NCBI GenBank assembly: GCA_019237945.1
Contig: JAFAOG010000400.1
Span: forward strand, 1-32,225
Length of the DNA: 32,225 nt
Reading direction: 5' to 3'
Source: Deltaproteobacteria bacterium
Lineage (GTDB): Bacteria; Myxococcota_A; Polyangia; Haliangiales; Haliangiaceae
Shown: positions 26,122 through 32,225 of the stretch, piece by piece
How the letters are laid out: each line of letters begins with the position of its first letter
Position numbering within the stretch: the stretch's first letter is position 1
Notes under the pieces: model-generated
The model's database searches: none
The model's input: only the letters and a program-made list of their open reading frames with translations
Told to the model about the DNA's origin: nothing
Translations under genes and position numbers: made by a program

Positions 26122-26994
26122 ATGCGTCACGGCTTTGCGTTCGTCATCTTGTCGCTTGTCGCTTGTCGTTCGGATTCGGGTAACGGAAGTCAAATTGATG
26201 CACCCGGCAATGGCTCGGGGTCGGGCTCGGGTAGCGGAATGGTCACGTCGATCAAGACGATCCGCATGAACCAGCCGACAAATGGCACGGCGGTCACGCT
26301 GAAGTCGGTCGTCGTGACCGGCCACGTGTCGTCGAAGAAGTACGGCCACGTGTGGGTCCAGGATATGGGCGGCGGCCAGTACAGCGGCATCCAGCTGTTC
26401 TGCAACTACGGTGGCACGCACCCGAACTGCACGATGACGCAGCAGCAGATCGACGCGCTCGCCGTCGGCAGCGTGGTCGACGTCAGCGGCATGTTCAGCA
26501 GCTTCCTGCTCAGCACCGCGCCGGCTGGCGCCCAGCCGAACCTCGAGATCGACGCACCGACGATCACGGCGACGGGTCAGACCGCCACGCCGATGGCCGT
26601 CGATGTCGATGCCGCGACGATCGCGAAGGCCCAGCTCGCCTCGGCCGCCGCCGATCCGTACAAGGGCGCGTACGTGCACGTCACGGGCGGCCCGTTCCAC
26701 GTGTCGACGACCACCGCGGCCGAGTTCCAGGCGCCGTGCACGGGCTCGAACGGCAGCGCCGGCACGACGTACAACGGCTTCGAGGCGATGAGCACGAGCC
26801 AGACGCTCGCGATCGGCATCAACTTCTACAACACGCTGACGTACTGCCTGCCGAGCTGTGGCTATCCGTGCACGAACCCGATCACGAACCAGACGTTCAC
26901 GACCGTCTCCGGCATCGTCGAGCCCGAGTACAACGGCTCGAACTCGCAGGTCTACCTGCAGGTCTCGCCGCCGACCGACGGCGATCTGCACTAG
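26122..26994 (+). CDS. Lipoprotein with OB-fold / DUF5689-like domain
   Basis: 290 residues from the ATG at 26122, preceded by GGGAGG (26111-26116). Lipobox LVAC (C15), then a Gly/Ser-rich linker with GSGSGSG. The rest is beta-rich (AVTLKSVVVTGHVSSKKYGHVWVQDMGGGQYSGIQLF, then GSVVDVSGMFSSF), as in OB-fold domains of secreted nucleases and adhesins. Four or more Cys late in the protein (CLPSCGYPC) probably form disulfides. No active-site motif is seen. The 121 bases to the divergent phosphoesterase gene are the AT-richest short stretch nearby and likely hold both promoters. Confidence 0.82.
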   Translation: MRHGFAFVILSLVACRSDSGNGSQIDAPGNGSGSGSGSGMVTSIKTIRMNQPTNGTAVTLKSVVVTGHVSSKKYGHVWVQDMGGGQYSGIQLFCNYGGTHPNCTMTQQQIDALAVGSVVDVSGMFSSFLLSTAPAGAQPNLEIDAPTITATGQTATPMAVDVDAATIAKAQLASAAADPYKGAYVHVTGGPFHVSTTTAAEFQAPCTGSNGSAGTTYNGFEAMSTSQTLAIGINFYNTLTYCLPSCGYPCTNPITNQTFTTVSGIVEPEYNGSNSQVYLQVSPPTDGDLH

Positions 26995-27042
26995 CCAGCG
27001 TCTGTGCACGCTTCGTACATCCGAGTTCACGGTCCGTTCATG

Positions 27043-27071
27043 ATGCAGGGATCATCGTAACGACCCTGCAT
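27043..27071. promoter_or_regulatory. Inverted repeat overlapping the start codon of the mini Fis protein
   Basis: The arms ATGCAGGG (27043-27050) and CCCTGCAT (27064-27071) are exact inverse complements around 13 bases. The second arm contains the first two bases of the ATG at 27070. In RNA the stem would hide the start codon; in DNA it could be an operator for the Fis-type product itself. Confidence 0.5.
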
Positions 27072-27258
27072 GGGCCGCGACCCGGTGACCGTTCCGAGCG
27101 AGCTGGCGCGTACGCTTGCCGAGATCGAAAAAGAGCACGTGCAGCGCGTCGTCGAGGCTTGCAGCGGTAACCTTGCGGCGGCCGCGCGTGTCCTCGGCAT
27201 CGATCGCAGCACGCTGGTGCGAAAGCTGCGACGCTGGGGCGTGAGCCAGGAACGGTAG
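27070..27258 (+). CDS. Small stand-alone Fis-type HTH protein
   Basis: 62 residues. Nearly all of it is the Fis/NtrC DNA-binding module: EIEKEHVQRVVEACSGNLAAAARVLGIDRSTLVRKLRRWGV. It has no AAA+ or receiver domain. The first 18 residues add one helix. Such free HTH units can act as nucleoid-like regulators or as remnants of a sigma54 activator. The intact frame, and a start followed six bases after its stop by the next gene with its own AGGAAG ribosome-binding site, suggest a real gene. An inverted repeat covers its start. Confidence 0.78.
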   Translation: MGRDPVTVPSELARTLAEIEKEHVQRVVEACSGNLAAAARVLGIDRSTLVRKLRRWGVSQER

Positions 27259-27264
27259 GAAGCA

Positions 27265-27852
27265 ATGAAGATTGTCCACGCCCTCGTGCTCGTAGGCTCC
27301 CTCGCATCCGCAATGATCGTGCGCGCGGATCCGCCCGCTCCCGAGAAGCCCGCTGCGGCGGCGCCGGGGACGCCCGCGGACAAGAAGGCGCTGATGCGCC
27401 AGCTGCGTGACGAGCGCGAGAAGCGCGTGCACGAGCGCGGCGAGATCTTCGCGAAGATCGCGACGAAGCACGACTACACGGGCGAGTACGTCCTGTTTCG
27501 CGACAAGGACGTCACTGCGTTCCTCGACCTCAAGGATCCGCAGCACCCGCGGTTCAAGCCGGGCCATGACGAGGACGACGGCGGCGACAACCCGAACCGC
27601 GCGCACATCCTGGTCGTGCCGAACGAGCCGCGCGAGACGATCGGCAAGACGGTCGCCGCCGACATCACCGCCGACGATCTCGAGGCGACGCTTAAGGTGA
27701 TGCGCGAGGCATCCGCGCTCGCCACGCGGCTCAAGATCAAGAACCCGAAGATCTACGTGAAGTCGCCCGCGCGCGTCGGCGTCGGCTATCTCCACGTGCA
27801 CATCGTCGGGGAGCGCGATCCGAAGTCGCCGTATCCACCGCCGCTGAAGTAG
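27265..27852 (+). CDS. Exported HIT-domain protein
   Basis: 195 residues with a signal peptide (MKIVHALVLVGSLASAMIVRA, likely cut after residue 21) and an Ala/Pro linker. HIT fold features: EYVLFRDKDVTAFLDLKDPQHP, then HILVVPNEPRETI, and a C-terminal VGYLHVHIVGE. The usual triad H-x-H-x-H is partly kept: H177 and H179, with Tyr in the first place. HIT proteins act on nucleotide conjugates in the cytosol, so an exported one is unusual. The insert HPRFKPGHDEDDGGDN is acidic and may bind metal. Six bases follow the mini Fis gene, so the two are probably co-transcribed. Confidence 0.85.
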   Translation: MKIVHALVLVGSLASAMIVRADPPAPEKPAAAAPGTPADKKALMRQLRDEREKRVHERGEIFAKIATKHDYTGEYVLFRDKDVTAFLDLKDPQHPRFKPGHDEDDGGDNPNRAHILVVPNEPRETIGKTVAADITADDLEATLKVMREASALATRLKIKNPKIYVKSPARVGVGYLHVHIVGERDPKSPYPPPLK

Positions 27853-27855
27853 CCG

Positions 27856-28278
27856 TCATCGGCCGTCGCGGAGCGAGCCGTCGTCGGCAATCTCGACGAA
27901 CGCGACCTTACCGGTCTTGTGACACGCGTTGCAGGCCGTGGTCGTCGCGCCGAACGCCGTGCCCCAGCCGGCGCGGTCCTGCGTGCGTGCGGTCGCCTCG
28001 AGCTGCGCGAGCGGACCGGCGAGGAAGTCCTTCGCCGCCTTCTGCATCGTCGGGTTGTCGCCCCACGTGTGCACGAGCAGATCGTCCTCGAACGTCTCGC
28101 GGAGCTCGTGGACATCGTACGCGGCGAGCTCCCAGCGGCCGGCGGCCACCTCGCGACTCAGGCGCACGTAGCGCGTGCCGACCTCGATCATCAGCTCGCC
28201 GCCTCGACGGTGCTCGGGCGCGGCCGGCGGCGCCGGGTGACCACACGCCGCGATCACGACGACGGCGAGCGACCTCAT
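27856..28278 (-). CDS. c-type haem lipoprotein, cytochrome c'-like
   Basis: 140 residues. Lipoprotein signal VIAAC (C12) and a Pro/Ala linker with PEHRRGG. The body is helical (about 25-105), with a single CNACH haem site at 116-120 near the C-terminus. A four-helix bundle with CxxCH close to the end is the layout of cytochrome c'-type proteins. It would carry one haem at the periplasmic membrane face and could act in electron transfer or gas binding. It ends three bases from the convergent HIT gene and diverges from the sensor kinase. Confidence 0.85.
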   Translation of the reverse strand: MRSLAVVVIAACGHPAPPAAPEHRRGGELMIEVGTRYVRLSREVAAGRWELAAYDVHELRETFEDDLLVHTWGDNPTMQKAAKDFLAGPLAQLEATARTQDRAGWGTAFGATTTACNACHKTGKVAFVEIADDGSLRDGR

Positions 28279-28370
28279 GTACGGAGCTTACGCGATCGAT
28301 GGCGCAGCTGCGATGTTCTCGCAACACCGCAGGCGCAGCGCGTGCACCGAATTTATGGCAGGCGACGACG

Positions 28371-30353
28371 ATGGCGGACCTCACGGAGTTCTTCCGTACG
28401 AGAGCGAACGAGATCCTGGACCGATGGCGCACGGCCACGCGCCGGTTGCCCGCCGCCCGCCCGCTGAGCGGGAAAGAGCTCCTCGATCACATGCCCGACG
28501 TGCTCGCCGCGATCGGCGACGCCGCCGCCAAGCTGTTCGCGGGCGAGCGGCACGACATCCCGCTGCTCGCCGCACACCAGCACGCGCTCGATCGGCTCGC
28601 CGAGGGCTTCGATGTCGTGTCCGTGATCATGGAGCTGTCGATCCTGCGCGAGTGCATCGTCGAGCAGTGGTGGCGCGCGTCCGGCCGCGACGGCGAGGCC
28701 GAGATGCGTGCGATCAACGTCGCGGTCGACCGGGCGGTCGCCGATTCCGTCACTCGCTATGCGCAGGCTCGCGACCGCGCGCTCGCCGCGATCGACGCGA
28801 TCTCGACCGCGACACTCGAATCGCCCTCGCTCGAGGACTTCCTCGAACGCTTGCTCGTCGAGTTCACCCGGCTCGCGCCGACCGCCGACACGGCGACGAT
28901 CCTTCTCGTCGAGAATGAACGCTTGCACGTGCGCGCGATCGCCGGCATCGACCGGCCGCTCGAGGACGGGCTCTCTCTCGCGTTCGGGGAGGGCTTCTCG
29001 GGAATGATCGCGCAGACGCGCCGGCCGCTCGAGCTCCACGATGCGGCCTCCGCTCCGATCATCAAGAGCCAGGTCTTCCGCGAGCAGGGGCTCAGGGCGC
29101 TCTATGGCGTGCCGCTGCTCGCCGGCGATCGCGTGATCGGCGTCGCGCACATGGGATCGCGCCGCGTCCACGAGCTGTCGGTGGATGACCGGCACCTGTT
29201 CACGTCGATGGCGGCGCGCGCGGCCGCCGGCATCCATCACCACATCCTGCGCAGCCAGCTGCAGGAGTCGGAAGCGCAAGCGCACCAGCTGGCGGCGCAG
29301 CGGGCGAGCGTCATCGGCAAGCTGGAGTCGTTGCTGGCGGCTGCGCCGGTCGGGATCGCGTTCGTCGATCGCGAGCTCCGCTACCTCCGGGTCAACGCGG
29401 CGATGGCTGCGCTCGACGGTCAGCCGGCCGAGGCGCACGTCGGCCGCCGCGTCGACGAGGTGCTACCCGCCGCCGCAGCGACGCTCGTGCCGATGCTCCA
29501 GCGCATCGTCGAGACCGGCGAGCCCGTGCTCGATCGCGAGATCACACCCGACCATCGCACGTTCGTCACGAGCTACTTCCCGGTGCGCTTCGAGAGCGGC
29601 GAGATCACCGGCGTCGGCATGCTCGTGATCGAGGTGACCGAGCGCAAGGCGATCGAGACGCAGCTGCGCGAGACGCTGCGCGACCGCGACGACATGCTCG
29701 CGATCGTCTCGCACGACCTGCGCAGCCCGCTCGGCGCGATCAAGCTCAGCGCGGCGCTGCTCGAGACGCAGGAGGACAACCCCCGCGTCCGCAAGCACAT
29801 CGAGATGATCGAGCGCACGGTCGACCGCATGGAGCGTCTGATCGAGGACCTCCTCGACACCGCCGCGATCCGCGCCGGGAAGCTCGCGGTCCAGCTGCGC
29901 TCCGAGCCGGCCGCATCGGTCGTCGGCGAGGCGCTCGATCTACATGCGCCGGTCGCCGCCGACAAGCAGATCACGTTCGAGCGCCGCGGCGACGTCGGCG
30001 ACGTCGAGATCCTGTGCGACCGCAGTCGCCTTCTCCAGCTGTTCGGCAACTTGCTCGGCAACGCACTCAAGTTCTGCCGCGCCGGCGACACGATCACGAT
30101 CACGGCCACGCGCGAGGGCGATCACGTGCGCTTCGCGGTCGCAGACACCGGCCCCGGCATCGCGCCCGAGCTCGTCGCCCACATCTTCGAGCCGTATCGC
30201 GCCGGCGCCCAGGAGCTGCGCCGCACGTCGGGCCTCGGCCTGTTCATCGCGAAGGGCATCGTCGATGCGCACGGTGGCCGGATCTGGGTCGACAGCGACC
30301 CGGGCAAGGGCGCGACGTTTCAGTTCACGATCCCGATCGCGCGCGGACGCTAG
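28371..30353 (+). CDS. Soluble sensor histidine kinase with RsbRD-like N-domain, GAF and PAS
   Basis: 660 residues from the ATG at 28371; the longer open frame upstream is a shadow. Domains in order: a helical RsbRD_N/globin-like region (1-140, RANEILDRWRTATRRLP), GAF (about 150-290, ILLVENERLHVRAIAG), a PAS domain (about 312-425), HisKA with VSHDLRSPLGAI (H448), and HATPase_c with LLGNALKF, DTGPGIAP and SGLGLFIAKGIV. There is no membrane segment, so it senses a cytosolic signal. No response regulator is adjacent. The RsbRD-like module links it to stress signalling of the type run by the SpoIIE phosphatase upstream in the window. The stop overlaps the convergent activator stop by CTAG. Confidence 0.92.
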   Translation: MADLTEFFRTRANEILDRWRTATRRLPAARPLSGKELLDHMPDVLAAIGDAAAKLFAGERHDIPLLAAHQHALDRLAEGFDVVSVIMELSILRECIVEQWWRASGRDGEAEMRAINVAVDRAVADSVTRYAQARDRALAAIDAISTATLESPSLEDFLERLLVEFTRLAPTADTATILLVENERLHVRAIAGIDRPLEDGLSLAFGEGFSGMIAQTRRPLELHDAASAPIIKSQVFREQGLRALYGVPLLAGDRVIGVAHMGSRRVHELSVDDRHLFTSMAARAAAGIHHHILRSQLQESEAQAHQLAAQRASVIGKLESLLAAAPVGIAFVDRELRYLRVNAAMAALDGQPAEAHVGRRVDEVLPAAAATLVPMLQRIVETGEPVLDREITPDHRTFVTSYFPVRFESGEITGVGMLVIEVTERKAIETQLRETLRDRDDMLAIVSHDLRSPLGAIKLSAALLETQEDNPRVRKHIEMIERTVDRMERLIEDLLDTAAIRAGKLAVQLRSEPAASVVGEALDLHAPVAADKQITFERRGDVGDVEILCDRSRLLQLFGNLLGNALKFCRAGDTITITATREGDHVRFAVADTGPGIAPELVAHIFEPYRAGAQELRRTSGLGLFIAKGIVDAHGGRIWVDSDPGKGATFQFTIPIARGR

Positions 30354-32092
30354 GACTTGCGCGGCCGGGGCAGGCCGTACGCGTCGATGCGCGCCTGCAG
30401 CGTCGTGCGCGAGATGCCGAGCAGCTTCGCGGCGCGCGACTGGTTGCCGCCGCATTGCTGGAGTGCCTCGAGGATGCGCTGCTTCTCGACGTCGGCGAGC
30501 GCGCTCGCGAGCGACTGCTGACTCGGTCGCACCGGCGGCGCGGTGTCGCCCATCGGGATCGGCATCGTCGGACGGCTGTCGCGCATCCGCGGCGAGCTAT
30601 CGCGCAGCGACTGCGGCGTGTCGCGCGTCGCGTCGAGCACGAGGTGGCGCGCGCGGATCGTGCCGCCGCTCGATAGCAGCACCGCGCGCTCGACCGTGTT
30701 GCGCAGCTCGCGGATGTTGCCCGGCCAGCTGTGATGCTCGAGGGCCGCCGCGACCTCGCTGCCGATCGTCACCGGCTCACCGCGGCGCGCCTCGCTCGCG
30801 AATGCGCGGGCCAGCGGCACGATCTCGGTCGTGCGCTCGCGCAGCGGCGGCAGCGCGACCGTGACGCCGTTGATCCGGTAGTAGAGATCGCGGCGGAACC
30901 GACCGGCATCGACCTCGTCGGCGAGCGAGCGGTTCGTCGCGAACACGAAGCGAACGTCGATCTTGCGATCGCTCGTCGATCCGATGCGGCGCACGACGCG
31001 CTCCTCGAGCACGCGCAGCAGCTTCGTCTGCACCGGCAGCGTGAGCTCGCCGATCTCGTCGAGGAACACGGTGCCGCCGTCGCCGGTCTCGAGCAGGCCG
31101 GGATGCGCGCTCGTCGCACCGGTGAACGAGCCCTTCTCGTGGCCGAACAGCTCGGTCTCGATCAGCGACTCGACGAGCGCCGAGCAGTTGAGCTTGACGA
31201 ATGGCTTGGCGGCGCGCGGCGACAGCCGGTGGATCATCTCGGCGTAGAGCTCCTTGCCGACGCCGGTCTCGCCCAGGATCAGGACGCTGAGCTCGCCGGG
31301 CGCGACCTGGCGGACGAGCTCGCGCACGCCATCCATCGCGGTCGCGGGGCCGCCTGGCTCGCGCGCCAGCTGCTCGTAGGCATGCGCGACGAGCTGCTCG
31401 GGGATCACGCCGTCCTCCGGATAGCGCGCGGCGCCGATGCGCGCGGGAATCCCGTTCTGCGCGAGCAGGTCGGTGATCCGCGTTGCCGCGATCGCGACAT
31501 GCGGACCGCCGGTCTCGACGAGCACGATCTGGAAGCCGCCATCGCCGTCGCCGATCACGACGTCGGTCGTTCGCAACAGGCCGCGCAACAGGCCGAGCAC
31601 TTGCTTCGGCGGCCCATCGGTCTCGAGCTCGAGGACCGCGAACGGCGAGCCGGTCCGCGCCGAGCGAGCGCACTCCGCATCGACCGGCGGCAGCTGGCCC
31701 GATGCCTCGGCGAGCAGCGGCTTGCCGTCGAACGACAACGGCACGGACTGGATCACGATCGTCGCCTCGCCGATCTGGATCGCATCGCCGATCGCGATCG
31801 GCGTCGGGCGCTCCTGGACAACCGGCTTGCCCTGCACCCGCGTGCCGTTGCGGCTGCCGAGATCGGCGATCGCGAGCGGCGAGGGCGTCAGGACCGCGTG
31901 GCGGCGCGATACCGAGCCGTGCGGGATCACGAGGTCGCAGTCGGGCGCGCGGCCGATCGTCAGCGTGCCGCCGGGGGGCAGAGCGCGACTCGCCACCGCG
32001 CCGTCGACCGTGATGAACGCGTGGAGTCGAGCGTCGGGCTCGATCGCCGTCCGCGCCGTGTCGGTCTCCAGGTCCTCGAAGTCGGAAGCCAC
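30350..32092 (-). CDS. FHA sigma54 activator with degenerate GGDEF-like middle domain
   Basis: 580 residues with a GTG start at 32092. Domains: FHA at about 25-115 (IGRAPDCDLVIPHGSVSRRHAVL, then GSRNGTRVQG); a middle segment at about 145-245 with VVIGDGDGGFQIVL and IGAARYPEDG that resembles a decayed GGDEF cyclase fold; AAA+ at about 253-490 with Walker A GETGVGKE (274-281), GSFTGA (321-326, Ser in place of Ala) and FLDEIGE; a Ser/Arg/Pro-rich linker; and a Fis HTH at about 535-578 (NQSRAAKLLGISRTTLQARI). The input is again probably Ser/Thr phosphorylation. A phased repeat array lies 46 bases upstream of the start. Confidence 0.93.
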   Translation of the reverse strand: MASDFEDLETDTARTAIEPDARLHAFITVDGAVASRALPPGGTLTIGRAPDCDLVIPHGSVSRRHAVLTPSPLAIADLGSRNGTRVQGKPVVQERPTPIAIGDAIQIGEATIVIQSVPLSFDGKPLLAEASGQLPPVDAECARSARTGSPFAVLELETDGPPKQVLGLLRGLLRTTDVVIGDGDGGFQIVLVETGGPHVAIAATRITDLLAQNGIPARIGAARYPEDGVIPEQLVAHAYEQLAREPGGPATAMDGVRELVRQVAPGELSVLILGETGVGKELYAEMIHRLSPRAAKPFVKLNCSALVESLIETELFGHEKGSFTGATSAHPGLLETGDGGTVFLDEIGELTLPVQTKLLRVLEERVVRRIGSTSDRKIDVRFVFATNRSLADEVDAGRFRRDLYYRINGVTVALPPLRERTTEIVPLARAFASEARRGEPVTIGSEVAAALEHHSWPGNIRELRNTVERAVLLSSGGTIRARHLVLDATRDTPQSLRDSSPRMRDSRPTMPIPMGDTAPPVRPSQQSLASALADVEKQRILEALQQCGGNQSRAAKLLGISRTTLQARIDAYGLPRPRKS

Positions 32093-32130
32093 GGGAGAGG
32101 TCCAGTGTATGCGATCACCGTCGAGGCAGA

Positions 32131-32164
32131 CTGGACACTGGTCAGATTGACCAGCCGCTGGTCA
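32131..32164. promoter_or_regulatory. Phased operator-like array upstream of the FHA activator
   Basis: Half-sites: CTGGACA (32131), CTGGTCA (32138), the inverse TGACCAG (32148) and CTGGTCA (32158). The last three start 10 bases apart with 3-base gaps, so they lie on one face of the helix; the middle two form a perfect 7-3-7 palindrome (32138-32154). It sits 39 to 72 bases upstream of the GTG at 32092 on the minus strand, a fit for autoregulation or for a dimeric repressor. Beyond it (32165-32225) nothing else is recognised. Confidence 0.6.
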
Positions 32165-32225
32165 GCTTGCGCGGTGCGTGATCAGGACGAGCACGAACAA
32201 GCACAAGCAGGTCGCATGGTTAGCC

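Noticed and set aside
32158..32172. Sigma54 promoter (TGG...TTGC) upstream of the FHA activator
   Set aside because: The distance between the GG and GC elements is about three bases too short and the orientation is away from the gene.

Overview
This is a very dense, high-GC bacterial window with 30 protein-coding genes (one cut by the left edge). I see no rRNA, tRNA or CRISPR array. The gene content points to Myxococcota, probably a Polyangia/Kofleriaceae-like soil or sediment bacterium. The reasons are two FHA-type sigma54 activators, a Ser/Thr kinase, a SpoIIE phosphatase, many short-spacer lipoproteins, a Cys-rich secreted domain and a RAYT transposase of a type I associate with myxobacteria. 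The lineage is an inference from content, not a measured placement.

Layout. 1-3.7 kb: a secreted propeller-like protein (partial), a membrane-anchored alkaline-phosphatase-superfamily enzyme and an esterase lipoprotein. 3.8-6.2 kb: a lysine 2,3-aminomutase-type radical SAM enzyme, tail to tail with a HEAT-like protein. 6.2-10.7 kb: a tightly coupled run of a lipoprotein methyltransferase fusion, a second lipoprotein, a small CMD-like protein, an AhpD/CMD-family protein with an in-frame TGA at its second CxxC position, an AraC regulator and a periplasmic metallo-beta-lactamase-fold enzyme. 10.7-12.1 kb: an FHA sigma54 activator behind two inverted repeats. 12.1-13.3 kb: a RAYT element bounded by inverted repeats. 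13.3-14.9 kb: an M50 protease and an unknown protein. 14.9-22.7 kb: EttA, a translationally coupled trio (SpoIIE phosphatase, EEP hydrolase, membrane-anchored unknown), a non-RD Ser/Thr kinase with a C-terminal PAS-like region, and a COG4705-like membrane protein. 23.0-27.0 kb: surface proteins, including two paralogous metallophosphoesterase lipoproteins. 27.0-32.2 kb: a mini Fis-type protein, a periplasmic HIT protein, a c-type haem lipoprotein, a hybrid sensor kinase and a second FHA activator whose upstream region carries a phased operator-like array.

The strongest unusual signal is at 8333-8908. One reading frame continues through a TGA that falls on the second cysteine of the AhpD signature (E-x11-C-x2-TGA-x3-H). 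A compact GC hairpin with a GGUC loop begins 12 bases (loop: 17 bases) after the TGA. This fits a selenocysteine-containing peroxiredoxin-like protein (CxxU), co-transcribed with a small companion and an AraC regulator. The selenocysteine machinery itself (selA, selB, selC, selD) is not in this window, so a nonsense mutation or a base error cannot be excluded from the window alone.

Genes are packed extremely tightly. Most same-strand neighbours overlap as ATGA or GTGA, and several convergent pairs share a 4-base stop overlap (CTAG or TTAG). Translational coupling is therefore likely to be a main co-ordinating mechanism.
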